Source: Acidobacteriota bacterium
Lineage (GTDB): Bacteria > Acidobacteriota > Terriglobia > Terriglobales > Acidobacteriaceae
Reading direction: 5' to 3'
DNA: 64,000 bases
NCBI GenBank assembly: GCA_003224905.1
Contig: QIAA01000041.1
Coordinates: 1-64,000 of the forward strand
Shown: positions 55,201 through 63,501 of the stretch, in pieces
Position numbering within the stretch: the first letter of the stretch is position 1
How the letters are laid out: the number at the start of each line of letters is the position of its first letter
The notes under the pieces: generated by a model
Seen by the model: the letters and a program-made list of their open reading frames with translations, nothing else
The model's database searches: none
Told to the model about the DNA's origin: nothing
Program-made: the position numbers and the translations under genes

Positions 55201-56321
55201 AGTCCCGCATCCTCAGGCGTTCCCGAGGTTCGATGTTCCTACGCATGCTGGTACGAGCCGCAGTGCTCCGGCGTGGGCGCGCGATTGCCGCTTTGCTGGC
55301 CTTGATTGTGGCAGCGGCCACAGCAACTGCCATGCTCACCCTGTACGTGGATGTTCAAGCCCAGCTGAGGAAAGAATTTCGCAATTACGGCGCTAACGTA
55401 GTGATTGCGACCAAAGATGGCCAGTCACTCCCTGTCGAGATTCTGGGGAAAGTGCAAACTATGTTGCATGGAGAGGGCTTGGCTGTCCCCTTTTCCTATG
55501 TGGTCGCACGAACTCGCGATGGGCAGCCGGTAGTAGTCGCCGGGACAGATTTCAACGCGGTGCAGAAGCTCGATAGCTGGTGGTCGGTAAGCGCATGGCC
55601 ACGGGCTCCGCATGACGCACTTGTTGGCATCCGAGTGGCGCAGCTTTTAGGCCCGCAAGGCAAACCATTCGACCTAAGCTTTCAGGGAAAAACCATAGCT
55701 GTGACTCCCACGGGTACGCTGCAGACCGGCGCTGCAGAAGATAGCCGGATCTATCTTTCAAGCCCAGACTTCGAATCCTGGACAGGTGTAGGGCCGTCTA
55801 CGATTGAGATTGCATTTTCGGGTTCAAGGGAAAAAATCGAGCAAAGGATTCATGAGCTACAGCGGGCTCTTCCGTTCGCGCAAGTCCGCCCAGTGCGGCA
55901 GATCATGGAAGCCGAGGCTGTTATTTTGGGAAAGATGCGGGCCACGCTGCTGGTTACCGCAATTCTGATAATCGCTACTGCCGGTCTGTGTGTACTTGCT
56001 ACGCTGACGGGTTGGGTTTTCGATCGGCGGCGTGATTTTGCGGTGATGAAAGCGATCGGCGCTTCGCGACGCATGATCCACGGATTTTTGGCGGCTGAGG
56101 CTGCGACCTTGGGAGCAGTGGCAGCTGTGATTGGCTTCCTGGTTGGAATCGTTATTGCCAGCGCCATTGGACGTATCAACTTTCACGCGCCGGTTCCACC
56201 TCAGTTTGGTGTGCTGCCAGTCGTCATCTTGGGCAGTGTTGTGGTTGCCTTAATGGCGGCTGTTTGGCCGATGTGGCTGCTAGGGCGCGTTCAGCCTGCT
56301 AACATCCTCAGAGGGGAATGA
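55197..56321 (+). CDS. FtsX/MacB-type permease, second of two
   Basis: 374 residues overlapping the first permease (ATGA). Helix one is RRGRAIAALLALIVAAATAT. The periplasmic domain contains KEFRNYGANVVIATKDGQSL and GTLQTGAAEDSRIYLSSPDF. FtsX helices are ILIIATAGLCVLATLTGWVF, DFAVMKAIGASRRMIHGFLA, VAAVIGFLVGIVIASAIGRI and LGSVVVALMAAVWPMWLLGR, ending VQPANILRGE. The two permeases probably pair as a heterodimer with the ATPase encoded next. Confidence 0.92.
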   Translation: MKSRILRRSRGSMFLRMLVRAAVLRRGRAIAALLALIVAAATATAMLTLYVDVQAQLRKEFRNYGANVVIATKDGQSLPVEILGKVQTMLHGEGLAVPFSYVVARTRDGQPVVVAGTDFNAVQKLDSWWSVSAWPRAPHDALVGIRVAQLLGPQGKPFDLSFQGKTIAVTPTGTLQTGAAEDSRIYLSSPDFESWTGVGPSTIEIAFSGSREKIEQRIHELQRALPFAQVRPVRQIMEAEAVILGKMRATLLVTAILIIATAGLCVLATLTGWVFDRRRDFAVMKAIGASRRMIHGFLAAEAATLGAVAAVIGFLVGIVIASAIGRINFHAPVPPQFGVLPVVILGSVVVALMAAVWPMWLLGRVQPANILRGE

Positions 56322-56322
56322 G

Positions 56323-57543
56323 ATGATCAAGCTGCAAAACGTCAGCCGCTTTTATCCGGCACAAGCCGGACGTGGCGACGTGGTGCGGGCGCTCGATACC
56401 GTTTCTCTCAATGTGGAACCGGGCGAGTGGCTGGCGGTGATGGGGCCTTCTGGGTCTGGTAAGTCGACACTGGTAAACCTGATTGGCTGCCTGGACCGCC
56501 CGGATTCCGGTGAAATCTGGCTCGATGGTCAAAACGTGGCCACCCTGCCGGTTGCAGAATTGAATCGTGTGCGTGCCGAAAAGGTAGGATTCATTTTTCA
56601 GCAGTTCCATCTGATTCCGTACCTGACGGCGATCGAGAACGTTATGCTTGCACAGTACTTCCACAGCATGACGGACGAGCAGGAAGCACTGGAAGCCTTA
56701 GAACAAGTGGGCCTGCGAAAGCGTGCCAACCATATTCCTTCGCAGCTTTCCGGTGGTGAGCAGCAAAGGGTATGCATCGCCCGCGCTTTGATCAATGACC
56801 CTAAAATCGTGCTCGCCGACGAACCCACCGGCAATCTGGATGCTGTCAACGAAGAGATCGTGCTGCGACTGTTGCGGCAATTGCACCAGCAGGGACGCAC
56901 TATCGTCATGGTTACGCATGATCCCGTCGTGGCGCGTTTGGCGGACCGCCGTATCGAATTGCACCACGGCAAGATTGCGGCCACGGAGGTCTTCTCCATG
57001 GCCGACGAGGAGCAGTTCGACGAAGTGCTGGAAGAACTCTGGGTACTTGCGGAGCACGGGGAGATTGCAGAAGTCGGACGAATGGAAGTGCATGGGGCTT
57101 TACCGGTCAGCTTTGCGGTCGAGAGGATGACGGAAATGGGACTGGTTGTGACGACTCCTCACCCGCCACAAACTCACCACCATAAGCCGTTCGCAAATCC
57201 GTGCCATGACGCTTTGAAACCAGCCGCGGTTTCGACCGGGGATGGCAATCTGATCGTGGAACTTACGGAACATGGCCGGCAGCGAGCCTCGGACATCATT
57301 CGGCGTCACCGCCTGGCCGAGCGGCTATTCACAGACAGCCTGGCCATGGACAGCGAAACTGAAATCGAACAGCAGGCCTGCAAGTTCGAGCACATTCTCT
57401 CGCCCGAAGCTACGGATAAAATCTGCACGTTTCTGAACCACCCTCGAACTTGCCCACACGGGGCTCCGATTCCGGCCGGGCCGTGCTGCGGTGTTCAGCA
57501 TGATTTCACGGCGCAAACCTCGCACGAGCATCGAGTAGGCTGA
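56323..57543 (+). CDS. ABC ATPase fused to a DtxR/IdeR-like iron-sensing repressor module
   Basis: 406 residues. Residues 1-~225 are a MacB/LolD-type ATPase: Walker A GPSGSGKST (41-49), LSGGEQQRV (142-150), Walker B IVLADEPTGNLD (162-173), His199. Residues ~228-385 match a DtxR-family repressor: a slightly shortened winged helix (DEVLEELWVLAEHGE, FAVERMTEMGLV), then ELTEHGRQRASDIIRRHRLA and the metal-site helix ACKFEHILSP, with TCPHGAPIP after it. Predicted ligands are Glu234 (Met10 position), His329, Glu333, Cys353, Glu356 and His357; Cys353 aligns with Cys102 of DtxR (iron type). A His-rich insert (PHPPQTHHHKPFANPCH) lies in the wing. The tail has CC and HEH. Confidence 0.9.
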   Translation: MIKLQNVSRFYPAQAGRGDVVRALDTVSLNVEPGEWLAVMGPSGSGKSTLVNLIGCLDRPDSGEIWLDGQNVATLPVAELNRVRAEKVGFIFQQFHLIPYLTAIENVMLAQYFHSMTDEQEALEALEQVGLRKRANHIPSQLSGGEQQRVCIARALINDPKIVLADEPTGNLDAVNEEIVLRLLRQLHQQGRTIVMVTHDPVVARLADRRIELHHGKIAATEVFSMADEEQFDEVLEELWVLAEHGEIAEVGRMEVHGALPVSFAVERMTEMGLVVTTPHPPQTHHHKPFANPCHDALKPAAVSTGDGNLIVELTEHGRQRASDIIRRHRLAERLFTDSLAMDSETEIEQQACKFEHILSPEATDKICTFLNHPRTCPHGAPIPAGPCCGVQHDFTAQTSHEHRVG

Positions 57544-57559
57544 ACCACAGGCTTGGACG

Positions 57560-57982
57560 TTACGCAAACGGACTTTCAATTGTTAAATGCTCGAACTTCC
57601 GTCCATGCTGGAAGTCTTCGCTGTAGAGTACTGCACACTCGCCGGCGATTGCGGCCGCAAGAATCAATGAATCATACCAAGAAATTGCGTGTTTCTCGCT
57701 GATTCCTAGGGCCTCAAAATAGAGAGCCGGCGAGGAATGAATTGCAAACATTGGACGGAATACGCTGCTCAGGTACTGTTGGGCCTCGGGCACTGACATG
57801 GGCGGAGCAAAGCGTCGCAGGGCCACATTGAAGAATTCCTGGATTACCTGGTAGCTTACGATGCTTTGCCCGGTACTTAGGCCGGTCCGAATCAATTGCA
57901 ATGCGCGGTCACGTTTGCTCGGTGAGCCCGAATCGAAAGAATAAACGAAGATATTTGTGTCGAGAAAAAACTTATCGCTCAT
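57560..57982 (-). CDS. PIN-domain toxin (VapC-like ribonuclease)
   Basis: 140 residues. The PIN-fold acidic residues are Asp8 (FFLDTNIFVYSF), Glu49 (YQVIQEFFNVA), Asp104 (SWYDSLILAAAI) and Asp123 (LYSEDFQHG). VapC toxins cleave tRNA or other RNA with Mg2+. The start overlaps the antitoxin stop by 11 bases. The convergent neighbour is the iron ATPase gene, 16 bases away. Confidence 0.92.
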   Translation of the reverse strand: MSDKFFLDTNIFVYSFDSGSPSKRDRALQLIRTGLSTGQSIVSYQVIQEFFNVALRRFAPPMSVPEAQQYLSSVFRPMFAIHSSPALYFEALGISEKHAISWYDSLILAAAIAGECAVLYSEDFQHGRKFEHLTIESPFA

Positions 57983-58190
57983 TCATTTCTTCTCGACTGA
58001 ACCGGCGTCCGGCGCGCACGTGTCGCAAGCGCCTCATAAGTGCGGTGAACTCCTGTGCCCTGCCCGAGTGAGCGACATACCCCTCCAGCCACTCTCGAAA
58101 GGCCGCATTCAGTGTCTTGTGCTGGGAGTGGGCGACATGCCGGGCCTGCTCGATCAAATGCTCTTCAGCGCTCAGGGTTATATTCTTCAT
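57972..58190 (-). CDS. Antitoxin of the VapC-like pair (ribbon-helix-helix/DUF6364-type)
   Basis: 72 residues: MKNITLSAEEHLIEQARHVA, HSQHKTLNAAFREWLEGYVA, with an Arg-rich C-terminus (RRLRHVRAGRRFSREEMNER) that should wrap the toxin. The N-terminal strand-helix-helix fold suits DNA binding to the palindrome seven bases upstream. Likely the labile partner in autoregulation of the pair. Confidence 0.85.
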   Translation of the reverse strand: MKNITLSAEEHLIEQARHVAHSQHKTLNAAFREWLEGYVAHSGRAQEFTALMRRLRHVRAGRRFSREEMNER

Positions 58191-58196
58191 ACGGGC

Positions 58197-58210
58197 ATAG
58201 TGTACACTAT
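58197..58210. promoter_or_regulatory. Perfect 14-bp palindrome, toxin-antitoxin operator
   Basis: ATAGTGTACACTAT is its own reverse complement and sits seven bases upstream of the antitoxin ATG; a half-site AGTGTGCA follows at about 58214. It lies between the divergent antitoxin and murI genes and could affect both. Confidence 0.65.
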
Positions 58211-58248
58211 TTTAGTGTGCATTCAAACCAGTTCCTCGGTCGCCTCCC

Positions 58249-59061
58249 ATGACTAGGCCCACACTGGGGGTTTTCGATTCCGGCTTCGGCGGCTTGACGG
58301 TCGTTAAAGCTCTGGTTGAAGCGATGCCCAGAGCCGATTACATCTACTTTGGCGATACCGCTCGCCTGCCCTACGGTTCCAAGTCCGCGCAGACGGTAGC
58401 TAAATACGCTGTTTCTGCCGCCCGTTTCCTTGAGCAACAGGGCGCTCAACTGCTGGTGATCGCCTGCAACACCGCCACGGCACTTGCGTTGCCCGAGATT
58501 ACTGGAGCCGCAAGCGTTCCGGTGATCGGAGTCGTGGAACCGGGCGCGGAGAGTGCTGCTCGCAGGAGCGGGACCAAACACGTTGTCGTCATCGGCACGG
58601 AGGCAACCATCAGCAGTCATGCCTATCGCCATGCCTTGGAATCGCGCGGCTTATGTGTGAAGGAGAAAGCATGCCCTCTGCTCGTCCCGCTGGTTGAAGA
58701 AGGCTGGGTGGATCATGCCGTAACCGAACAAGTGTCACGAATTTATCTTGAAGAAGCTTTTGCCGACGGATTTCACTCTGCGGACGTGCTCCTGCTGGGT
58801 TGCACGCATTACCCGCTGCTGAAGCCATTGCTGCGAATGATCGTGCCAGCCGAAGTAGGGATTGTCGATTCTGCTGAATCCACGGCCCGCGTTGTTTCAG
58901 AGTTATTGCAGCATTCCCCGGATACACCCTTGGCGCCAGAAAAAGCGGAGACCGGCTTCAAGTTCTTCGTGACAGATTCAGTAGAGAAGTTCAGGCGGCT
59001 GGGACCCAGGTTTCTGGGACACGCGATTAAGGATGTGCAACATGTAGATTTGCGAGAGTAG
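58249..59061 (+). CDS. murI: Glutamate racemase
   Basis: 270 residues. MurI makes D-glutamate for peptidoglycan. Catalytic Cys73 lies in LLVIACNTATALAL and Cys186 in VLLLGCTHYPLLKP. The opening LGVFDSGFGGLTVVKALVEA holds Asp10; DYIYFGDTARLPYGSKS and VPVIGVVEPGAESA are conserved. Length and order are normal. It is divergent from the VapBC-like pair across a 58-base gap that includes the palindrome. Confidence 0.97.
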   Translation: MTRPTLGVFDSGFGGLTVVKALVEAMPRADYIYFGDTARLPYGSKSAQTVAKYAVSAARFLEQQGAQLLVIACNTATALALPEITGAASVPVIGVVEPGAESAARRSGTKHVVVIGTEATISSHAYRHALESRGLCVKEKACPLLVPLVEEGWVDHAVTEQVSRIYLEEAFADGFHSADVLLLGCTHYPLLKPLLRMIVPAEVGIVDSAESTARVVSELLQHSPDTPLAPEKAETGFKFFVTDSVEKFRRLGPRFLGHAIKDVQHVDLRE

Positions 59062-59136
59062 AGCAGCTTAGGCCAGAAGCGCTAGCCTCGTGGAGACCTG
59101 CTATGACCGCCGCCGCGATTCGCAAGCACTGAGAAC

Positions 59137-59221
59137 TGGTGCGAAAGGGGGGACTCGAACCCCCATGGGTTTCCCCGCCAGATCCTAAGTCTGGTGCGTC
59201 TGCCAATTCCGCCACTTTCGC
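59137..59221 (-). tRNA. tRNA-Leu (anticodon UAG)
   Basis: The 7-bp acceptor stem is GCGAAAG/CTTTCGC (59215-59221 with 59141-59147). The anticodon loop CTTAGGA between CCAGA and TCTGG gives anticodon TAG. A long variable arm (CGGGGAAACCC region) and the T-loop GGTTCGAGTCC are visible. Discriminator A and an encoded CCA end occupy 59137-59140. The gene lies in the gap between murI and the UbiD gene. Confidence 0.97.
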
Positions 59222-59332
59222 GTCAGAGGATCTCTGGACATCATAGCGGAAAGAGTCAATCTCTTCCCTTCACCATCAATCTCTTCTCTAAATTATATAA
59301 TTCGCAATTCGTTCATCGGAGACGAGGACTTC

Positions 59333-60910
59333 TTGGCCTATAACGACCTGCGCGATTGGATCGCCGCACTGGAGCGAGCCGGCGAACTAAGACAAGTCAA
59401 AACCGAAGTCGACCCGATTCTGGAAATTGCTGAAATCACGGATCGCATCAGCAAGGTGAGCGGCCCCGCTCTGCTTTTCCAGAACGTCAAGGGGCATCCT
59501 GGGCAGCAGGTCCTGATCAACCAGTTCGGGTCTGCGCGGCGCATGAAGCTTGCTCTGGAAGTGGACTCGTTAGATGACATTGCCGACCGCATCCGGCACT
59601 TCATGGATGTCAAATCTCCGCAAGGCCTGCTCGACAAGGTGAAGATGCTTCCGATGCTGGCCGAGATGGGCAAATTTTTTCCGAAGACGGTCTCCACTGG
59701 CGCCTGCAAGGAAGTCATTCGGAAAGACAATTTCTCGCTCAACTGGTTTCCCATCCTGCAATGCTGGCCCAAAGATGCGGGGCGCTTCATAACTCTGCCC
59801 TGCGTGATCACCCGCGATCCTAAGACAGGCAAGCGAAACGTGGGTTGTTATCGAATGCAGGTCTACGAAGAGCGCGCCACAGGCATGCACTGGCAGAGAC
59901 AGAAAATCGGAGCAGAGCATTACCGCGAAGCACTGCGAAATGCCTCCATAGACGCGTCGCTCCGCAACAGCTCAGGGGCGCAGCAGTCTGCGTCAACCCG
60001 AGTCGACGTGATGGCACGCACCTCGGGCGGCTCGGTGCTCATTAAAGGCGATCAGCCCTCTGGCAAGATGGAAGTTGCAGTTGCCCTCGGAACTGATCCC
60101 GCAGTCACGTTTTCGTCCATTGTTCCGGCGCCACCGGATGTCGAGGAGTATCTCATTGCCGGGTTTCTCCGGCAGAAACCCGTGGAGTTAGTGAGGTGTG
60201 AAACCGTCGATCTCGAAGTCCCCGCATCTTCAGAAATCGTTTTGGAAGGGCATGTGCACCTCGATGAACTACGCGCGGAGGGTCCGTTCGGCGATCACAC
60301 GGGCTTCTACTCGCTGGAAGATCTCTATCCCGTGTTTCACGTGAGCTGCATCACCCATCGCAAGGACCCGATCTACTCCACAACGATTGTCGGTAAACCG
60401 CCGATGGAAGATGCATATATGGGCAAGGCGGTCGAGCGCATCTTTCTGCCGCTGATGAAGCTGACCATCCCTGAGTTAGTTGACATTAATCTTCCGATTG
60501 AAGGCATCTTTCATAACCTGATGCTCGTTTCGATCAGGAAGTCGTATCCCGGGCAGGCGCGCAAGGTGATGAACGCCATTTGGGCCCTCGGGCAAGCTAT
60601 GTTCACGAAGTGCATCATTGTGGTGGATGAAGACGTGAACGTGCAGGATCTAGGGGAAGTGACCCTCAAAGTGCTCAACCACATCGACCCCGAGCGTGAC
60701 ATCCAGTTCATGTTCGGTCCGATCGATTCACTGGACCACGCCTCGCGCTTGCCGAACTATGGATCGAAAATGGGCATTGATGCCACGCGCAAATGGGCAA
60801 GCGAGGGCTTCAACCGGCCCTGGCCGGATGAGATTCTGATGGACTCCAAGACCAAAGCTCTGGTTGATGGCAAATGGAAAGCGCTGGCCAAAGAACTGGG
60901 GCTCGGCTGA
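59333..60910 (+). CDS. UbiD-family decarboxylase
   Basis: 525 residues from TTG 59333 (GAGG upstream; a TATAAT at 59296-59301 may be the -10). UbiD enzymes use prenylated FMN to decarboxylate aromatic or alpha,beta-unsaturated acids, classically in ubiquinone or menaquinone (futalosine route) synthesis. Signature segments: YNDLRDWIAALERAGELRQV, PALLFQNVKGHPGQQVLINQ, LRAEGPFGDHTGFYSLEDLY, YSTTIVGKPPMEDAYMGKAV, ELVDINLPIEGIFHNLMLVS, FNRPWPDEILMD. No UbiX partner is in the window. The downstream recN begins after 73 bases. Confidence 0.93.
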   Translation: MAYNDLRDWIAALERAGELRQVKTEVDPILEIAEITDRISKVSGPALLFQNVKGHPGQQVLINQFGSARRMKLALEVDSLDDIADRIRHFMDVKSPQGLLDKVKMLPMLAEMGKFFPKTVSTGACKEVIRKDNFSLNWFPILQCWPKDAGRFITLPCVITRDPKTGKRNVGCYRMQVYEERATGMHWQRQKIGAEHYREALRNASIDASLRNSSGAQQSASTRVDVMARTSGGSVLIKGDQPSGKMEVAVALGTDPAVTFSSIVPAPPDVEEYLIAGFLRQKPVELVRCETVDLEVPASSEIVLEGHVHLDELRAEGPFGDHTGFYSLEDLYPVFHVSCITHRKDPIYSTTIVGKPPMEDAYMGKAVERIFLPLMKLTIPELVDINLPIEGIFHNLMLVSIRKSYPGQARKVMNAIWALGQAMFTKCIIVVDEDVNVQDLGEVTLKVLNHIDPERDIQFMFGPIDSLDHASRLPNYGSKMGIDATRKWASEGFNRPWPDEILMDSKTKALVDGKWKALAKELGLG

Positions 60911-60983
60911 GTTCACGTCTGATCACTTGATCCCACTACTTCGTGCTATTCTGCGCTCAACTTCTGTATTCCCAGGACAGCCG

Positions 60984-62696
60984 GTGCTCATAGAACTGCG
61001 GCTTGAGAACTACGCGGTCATCGACAATCTCGCAGTCGAGTTTGGGGCTGGACTGAATCTGTTGACCGGGGAGACCGGCGCCGGGAAATCCATTCTCATC
61101 GACGCACTTGCACTGCTGCTTGGCGAAAAGGCTTCCACGGAGGTGATTCGTGCGGGGGCAGAACGGGCCGTCGTCTCAGCAGTTTTCGAGGTTGAAGACG
61201 GTAACGATAAGGTGGTGCGCCGGCTGCTCGGGAACAACGGAATCGATAGTGACGAGGCTCTGATTCTCCGGCGAGAAATCGCCAACGGTGGTAAGGGACG
61301 CGTCTTTGTCAATAATCAGCCTGCAACAGTCAGCGTGCTGCGACAGTTAGCGCCCTACCTGGCAACAATCCATGCGCAGAACGAGTCGCTGCTTTCATTC
61401 GACGCAGCGGCGCGGCTTGCACTGTTGGATACATTTGCAGGAAGCGATACCGAGGCTGTGGAGGCCGCGTTTTCCCGCTGGAAGGAGATCAAGACTCGCA
61501 TTGGAGTGCTCGAGCGGGACGAGCAGGACCGTTTGCGACTGCTCGACCTCTGGACGTTTCAGAAACGGGAAATCGAACAGGCGAAATTACAGGCAGGCGA
61601 GGACGAAAGGCTTGAGGCAGAGAAGCGAGTACTGGCGAATGCGGAGAAGATATACGGCGCTGCCATGAGCGCCTTTGACCTGCTATATGACGATTCCACT
61701 TCGACCTCGGCTTCATTACGGGCCGCGCAAAAACATATTGAAGAACTCGCCCGCTACGAACCGAAATTTCAGGAGGCAGTGGCGGCGCTGGAGTCAGCGC
61801 AGATTACTGTGGAGGATGTGGGAGTAAGTCTCAGAGATTATGCGGGCGGAATCGAAGCTTCTCCGGAACACCTGGCGGAAATAGAGGATCGTCTTGCAGC
61901 GATGGATCGCTTGAAGCGCAAGTACGGATCGACGCTGGAGGAAGTGATCAAGTATGGCGAGGAAGTCAGCCGCAAGGTAGCCGAGATGGAGAATAAAGAC
62001 GAGGTGCTGCTTGAACTGAACGGCAAACTGGCGGAAGCGGCCCAGCAGTATTTGCAGGCAGCGCGAACGGTATCGAAGAAACGGCACGAAGCCGCCAGCA
62101 AACTCGAGAAATCGGTTGAGGCGGCGATCAATGAGTTGGCGATGAAGGTCAACTTTCGAATTGAGGTCGGCGGAGCCGATGACGATGGAAACTGGAGCGC
62201 ATCGGGATTTGACGCGGTGCTTTACATGATCTCCACGAACCCGGGCGAGCCTCTGCGCAGGCTTGAACAAATCGCTTCCGGTGGTGAGATGTCGCGAGTG
62301 ATGCTGACGTTGAAAACCAGCGTGGAAGCCGGTTACGGGGCATTAGGCACTTCCAAGAACGGAAAGGGCCGCACGCGACGCGTACAGCGCACGATGGTAT
62401 TTGATGAAATTGATACCGGGATCGGCGGGCGTGCGGCGGAAGCAGTCGGAAAGAAGCTGAAGGCTTTGTCCCGAGCCAATCAGGTTTTGTGTGTGACCCA
62501 CCTGCCGCAGATCGCGACCTTTGCAGATCATCATTACACAATCGAGAAGAAGGAAAACACAGGCCGGACTCGCACCGTAGTGCGTCGGATCACTGGCGAA
62601 GAGCGCACCGAGGAAGTCGCCCGCATGCTCAGCGGGGCGAAGTTGACGGAGATGTCCCGCAAGCACGCCGAGCAGATGCTGAAGGCGAACGCGTGA
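60984..62696 (+). CDS. recN: DNA repair protein RecN
   Basis: About 570 residues from GTG 60984 (CAGGAC upstream), starting LIELRLENYAVIDNLAVEFG. RecN is an SMC-like ATPase in double-strand-break repair. Walker A is LLTGETGAGKSILIDALALL; central coiled coils at ~160-370; ABC signature EQIASGGEMSRVMLTLK; Walker B TMVFDEIDTGIGGRAAEAVG; CVTHLPQIATFADHHYTIEK. A short basic insert (TSKNGKGRTRRVQR) precedes Walker B. Length is as expected. Confidence 0.97.
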   Translation: MLIELRLENYAVIDNLAVEFGAGLNLLTGETGAGKSILIDALALLLGEKASTEVIRAGAERAVVSAVFEVEDGNDKVVRRLLGNNGIDSDEALILRREIANGGKGRVFVNNQPATVSVLRQLAPYLATIHAQNESLLSFDAAARLALLDTFAGSDTEAVEAAFSRWKEIKTRIGVLERDEQDRLRLLDLWTFQKREIEQAKLQAGEDERLEAEKRVLANAEKIYGAAMSAFDLLYDDSTSTSASLRAAQKHIEELARYEPKFQEAVAALESAQITVEDVGVSLRDYAGGIEASPEHLAEIEDRLAAMDRLKRKYGSTLEEVIKYGEEVSRKVAEMENKDEVLLELNGKLAEAAQQYLQAARTVSKKRHEAASKLEKSVEAAINELAMKVNFRIEVGGADDDGNWSASGFDAVLYMISTNPGEPLRRLEQIASGGEMSRVMLTLKTSVEAGYGALGTSKNGKGRTRRVQRTMVFDEIDTGIGGRAAEAVGKKLKALSRANQVLCVTHLPQIATFADHHYTIEKKENTGRTRTVVRRITGEERTEEVARMLSGAKLTEMSRKHAEQMLKANA

Positions 62697-62753
62697 CATC
62701 GAAACAAGGCGGAGTTTTCGCGTTGAAGAATTTTGCTATTCAGGAGCCCGTCG

Positions 62754-62778
62754 TAATACGGTGTAATATTAGGTATTA
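62754..62778. promoter_or_regulatory. Inverted repeat upstream of the second toxin-antitoxin pair
   Basis: TAATAC and GTATTA form an inverted repeat separated by 13 bases, with an inner palindrome TAATATTA at 62764-62771. It ends two bases before the antitoxin ATG, a usual place for a ribbon-helix-helix operator. Confidence 0.5.
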
Positions 62779-62780
62779 TT

Positions 62781-63020
62781 ATGAATAAAAGAACCATCAG
62801 CTTTCGACTTGAATCAAGAAAAGTGAGCGCCCTCGATTCTCTGGCCGCAGCACTCGACCGCGACAGGAGCTACCTTCTCAATGATGCGATAAGCGCGTAT
62901 CTGGAGCTTCAGCAATGGCAGTTAGAACAGATCAAAGAAGGCCAGCGACAAGCTGACGCCGGGCGGCTCGTGGATCATAAGAAGGTGAAGAAACTAGCAG
63001 CGCGTTGGCGAAAGCGGTGA
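62781..63020 (+). CDS. Ribbon-helix-helix antitoxin (ParD/RelB-like)
   Basis: 79 residues starting MNKRTISFRLESRKVSALDS. The beta strand and two helices (SLAAALDRDRSYLLNDAIS, AYLELQQWQLEQIKEGQRQ) form a CopG-type DNA-binding dimer; the basic tail (KKVKKLAARWRKR) likely binds the toxin. Its stop overlaps the toxin start (GTGA). Confidence 0.9.
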   Translation: MNKRTISFRLESRKVSALDSLAAALDRDRSYLLNDAISAYLELQQWQLEQIKEGQRQADAGRLVDHKKVKKLAARWRKR

Positions 63021-63301
63021 ACATTGGCTGGTCCGAATTGGCGCTCGAACAACTGCGGGCGGCATACGACTACGTTGCCATAGACAATGCAATGGCGACA
63101 GAAAGAATGGTTGAAAGGATTTTTTCAGCGGTGGAATTCTTAGAGCAGCATCCGAATCTCGGGCGACCCGGCCGGGTAGAAGGAACGAGGGAGTTAGTAG
63201 TAACGCGAACTCCATTTGTGATCGCTTATCGCCTGCAGCGAAATCACCTGCAAATTCTGGCGGTCCTGCATGCCGCCCGCAAATGGCCGAAAGCATTTTG
63301 A
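63017..63301 (+). CDS. ParE/RelE-family toxin
   Basis: About 94 residues from GTG 63017, overlapping the antitoxin stop by four bases. Motifs: IGWSELALEQLRAAYDYVAI, MVERIFSAVEFLEQHPNLGR, PGRVEGTRELVVTRTPFVIA, YRLQRNHLQILAVLHAARKW. This is the ParE/RelE fold with the C-terminal HAARxW typical of the group. ParE members poison gyrase and RelE members cleave mRNA on the ribosome; sequence alone does not decide. Confidence 0.92.
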   Translation: MNIGWSELALEQLRAAYDYVAIDNAMATERMVERIFSAVEFLEQHPNLGRPGRVEGTRELVVTRTPFVIAYRLQRNHLQILAVLHAARKWPKAF

Positions 63302-63501
63302 CTTGGGATGTAATGGATTCTCACCCAACTAACGCGTGCCGGTGACTCTGCCCGTTCACCAGCCAAAAATCCCCGCTCACTGCCAATCCTAAGCTTTTCT
63401 TGCAGTTACGTTGATTATGGCGGTTCGTGCCTCCATACTTGAGTTGTCAACCACCCATAGGTAACGTGTACCCTAGAGTACGGGAAAAACTAAGCAAAAG
63501 C

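Noticed and set aside
59137..59221. tRNA-Leu as integration attachment site
   Set aside because: No integrase and no duplicated tRNA 3' end were found nearby.
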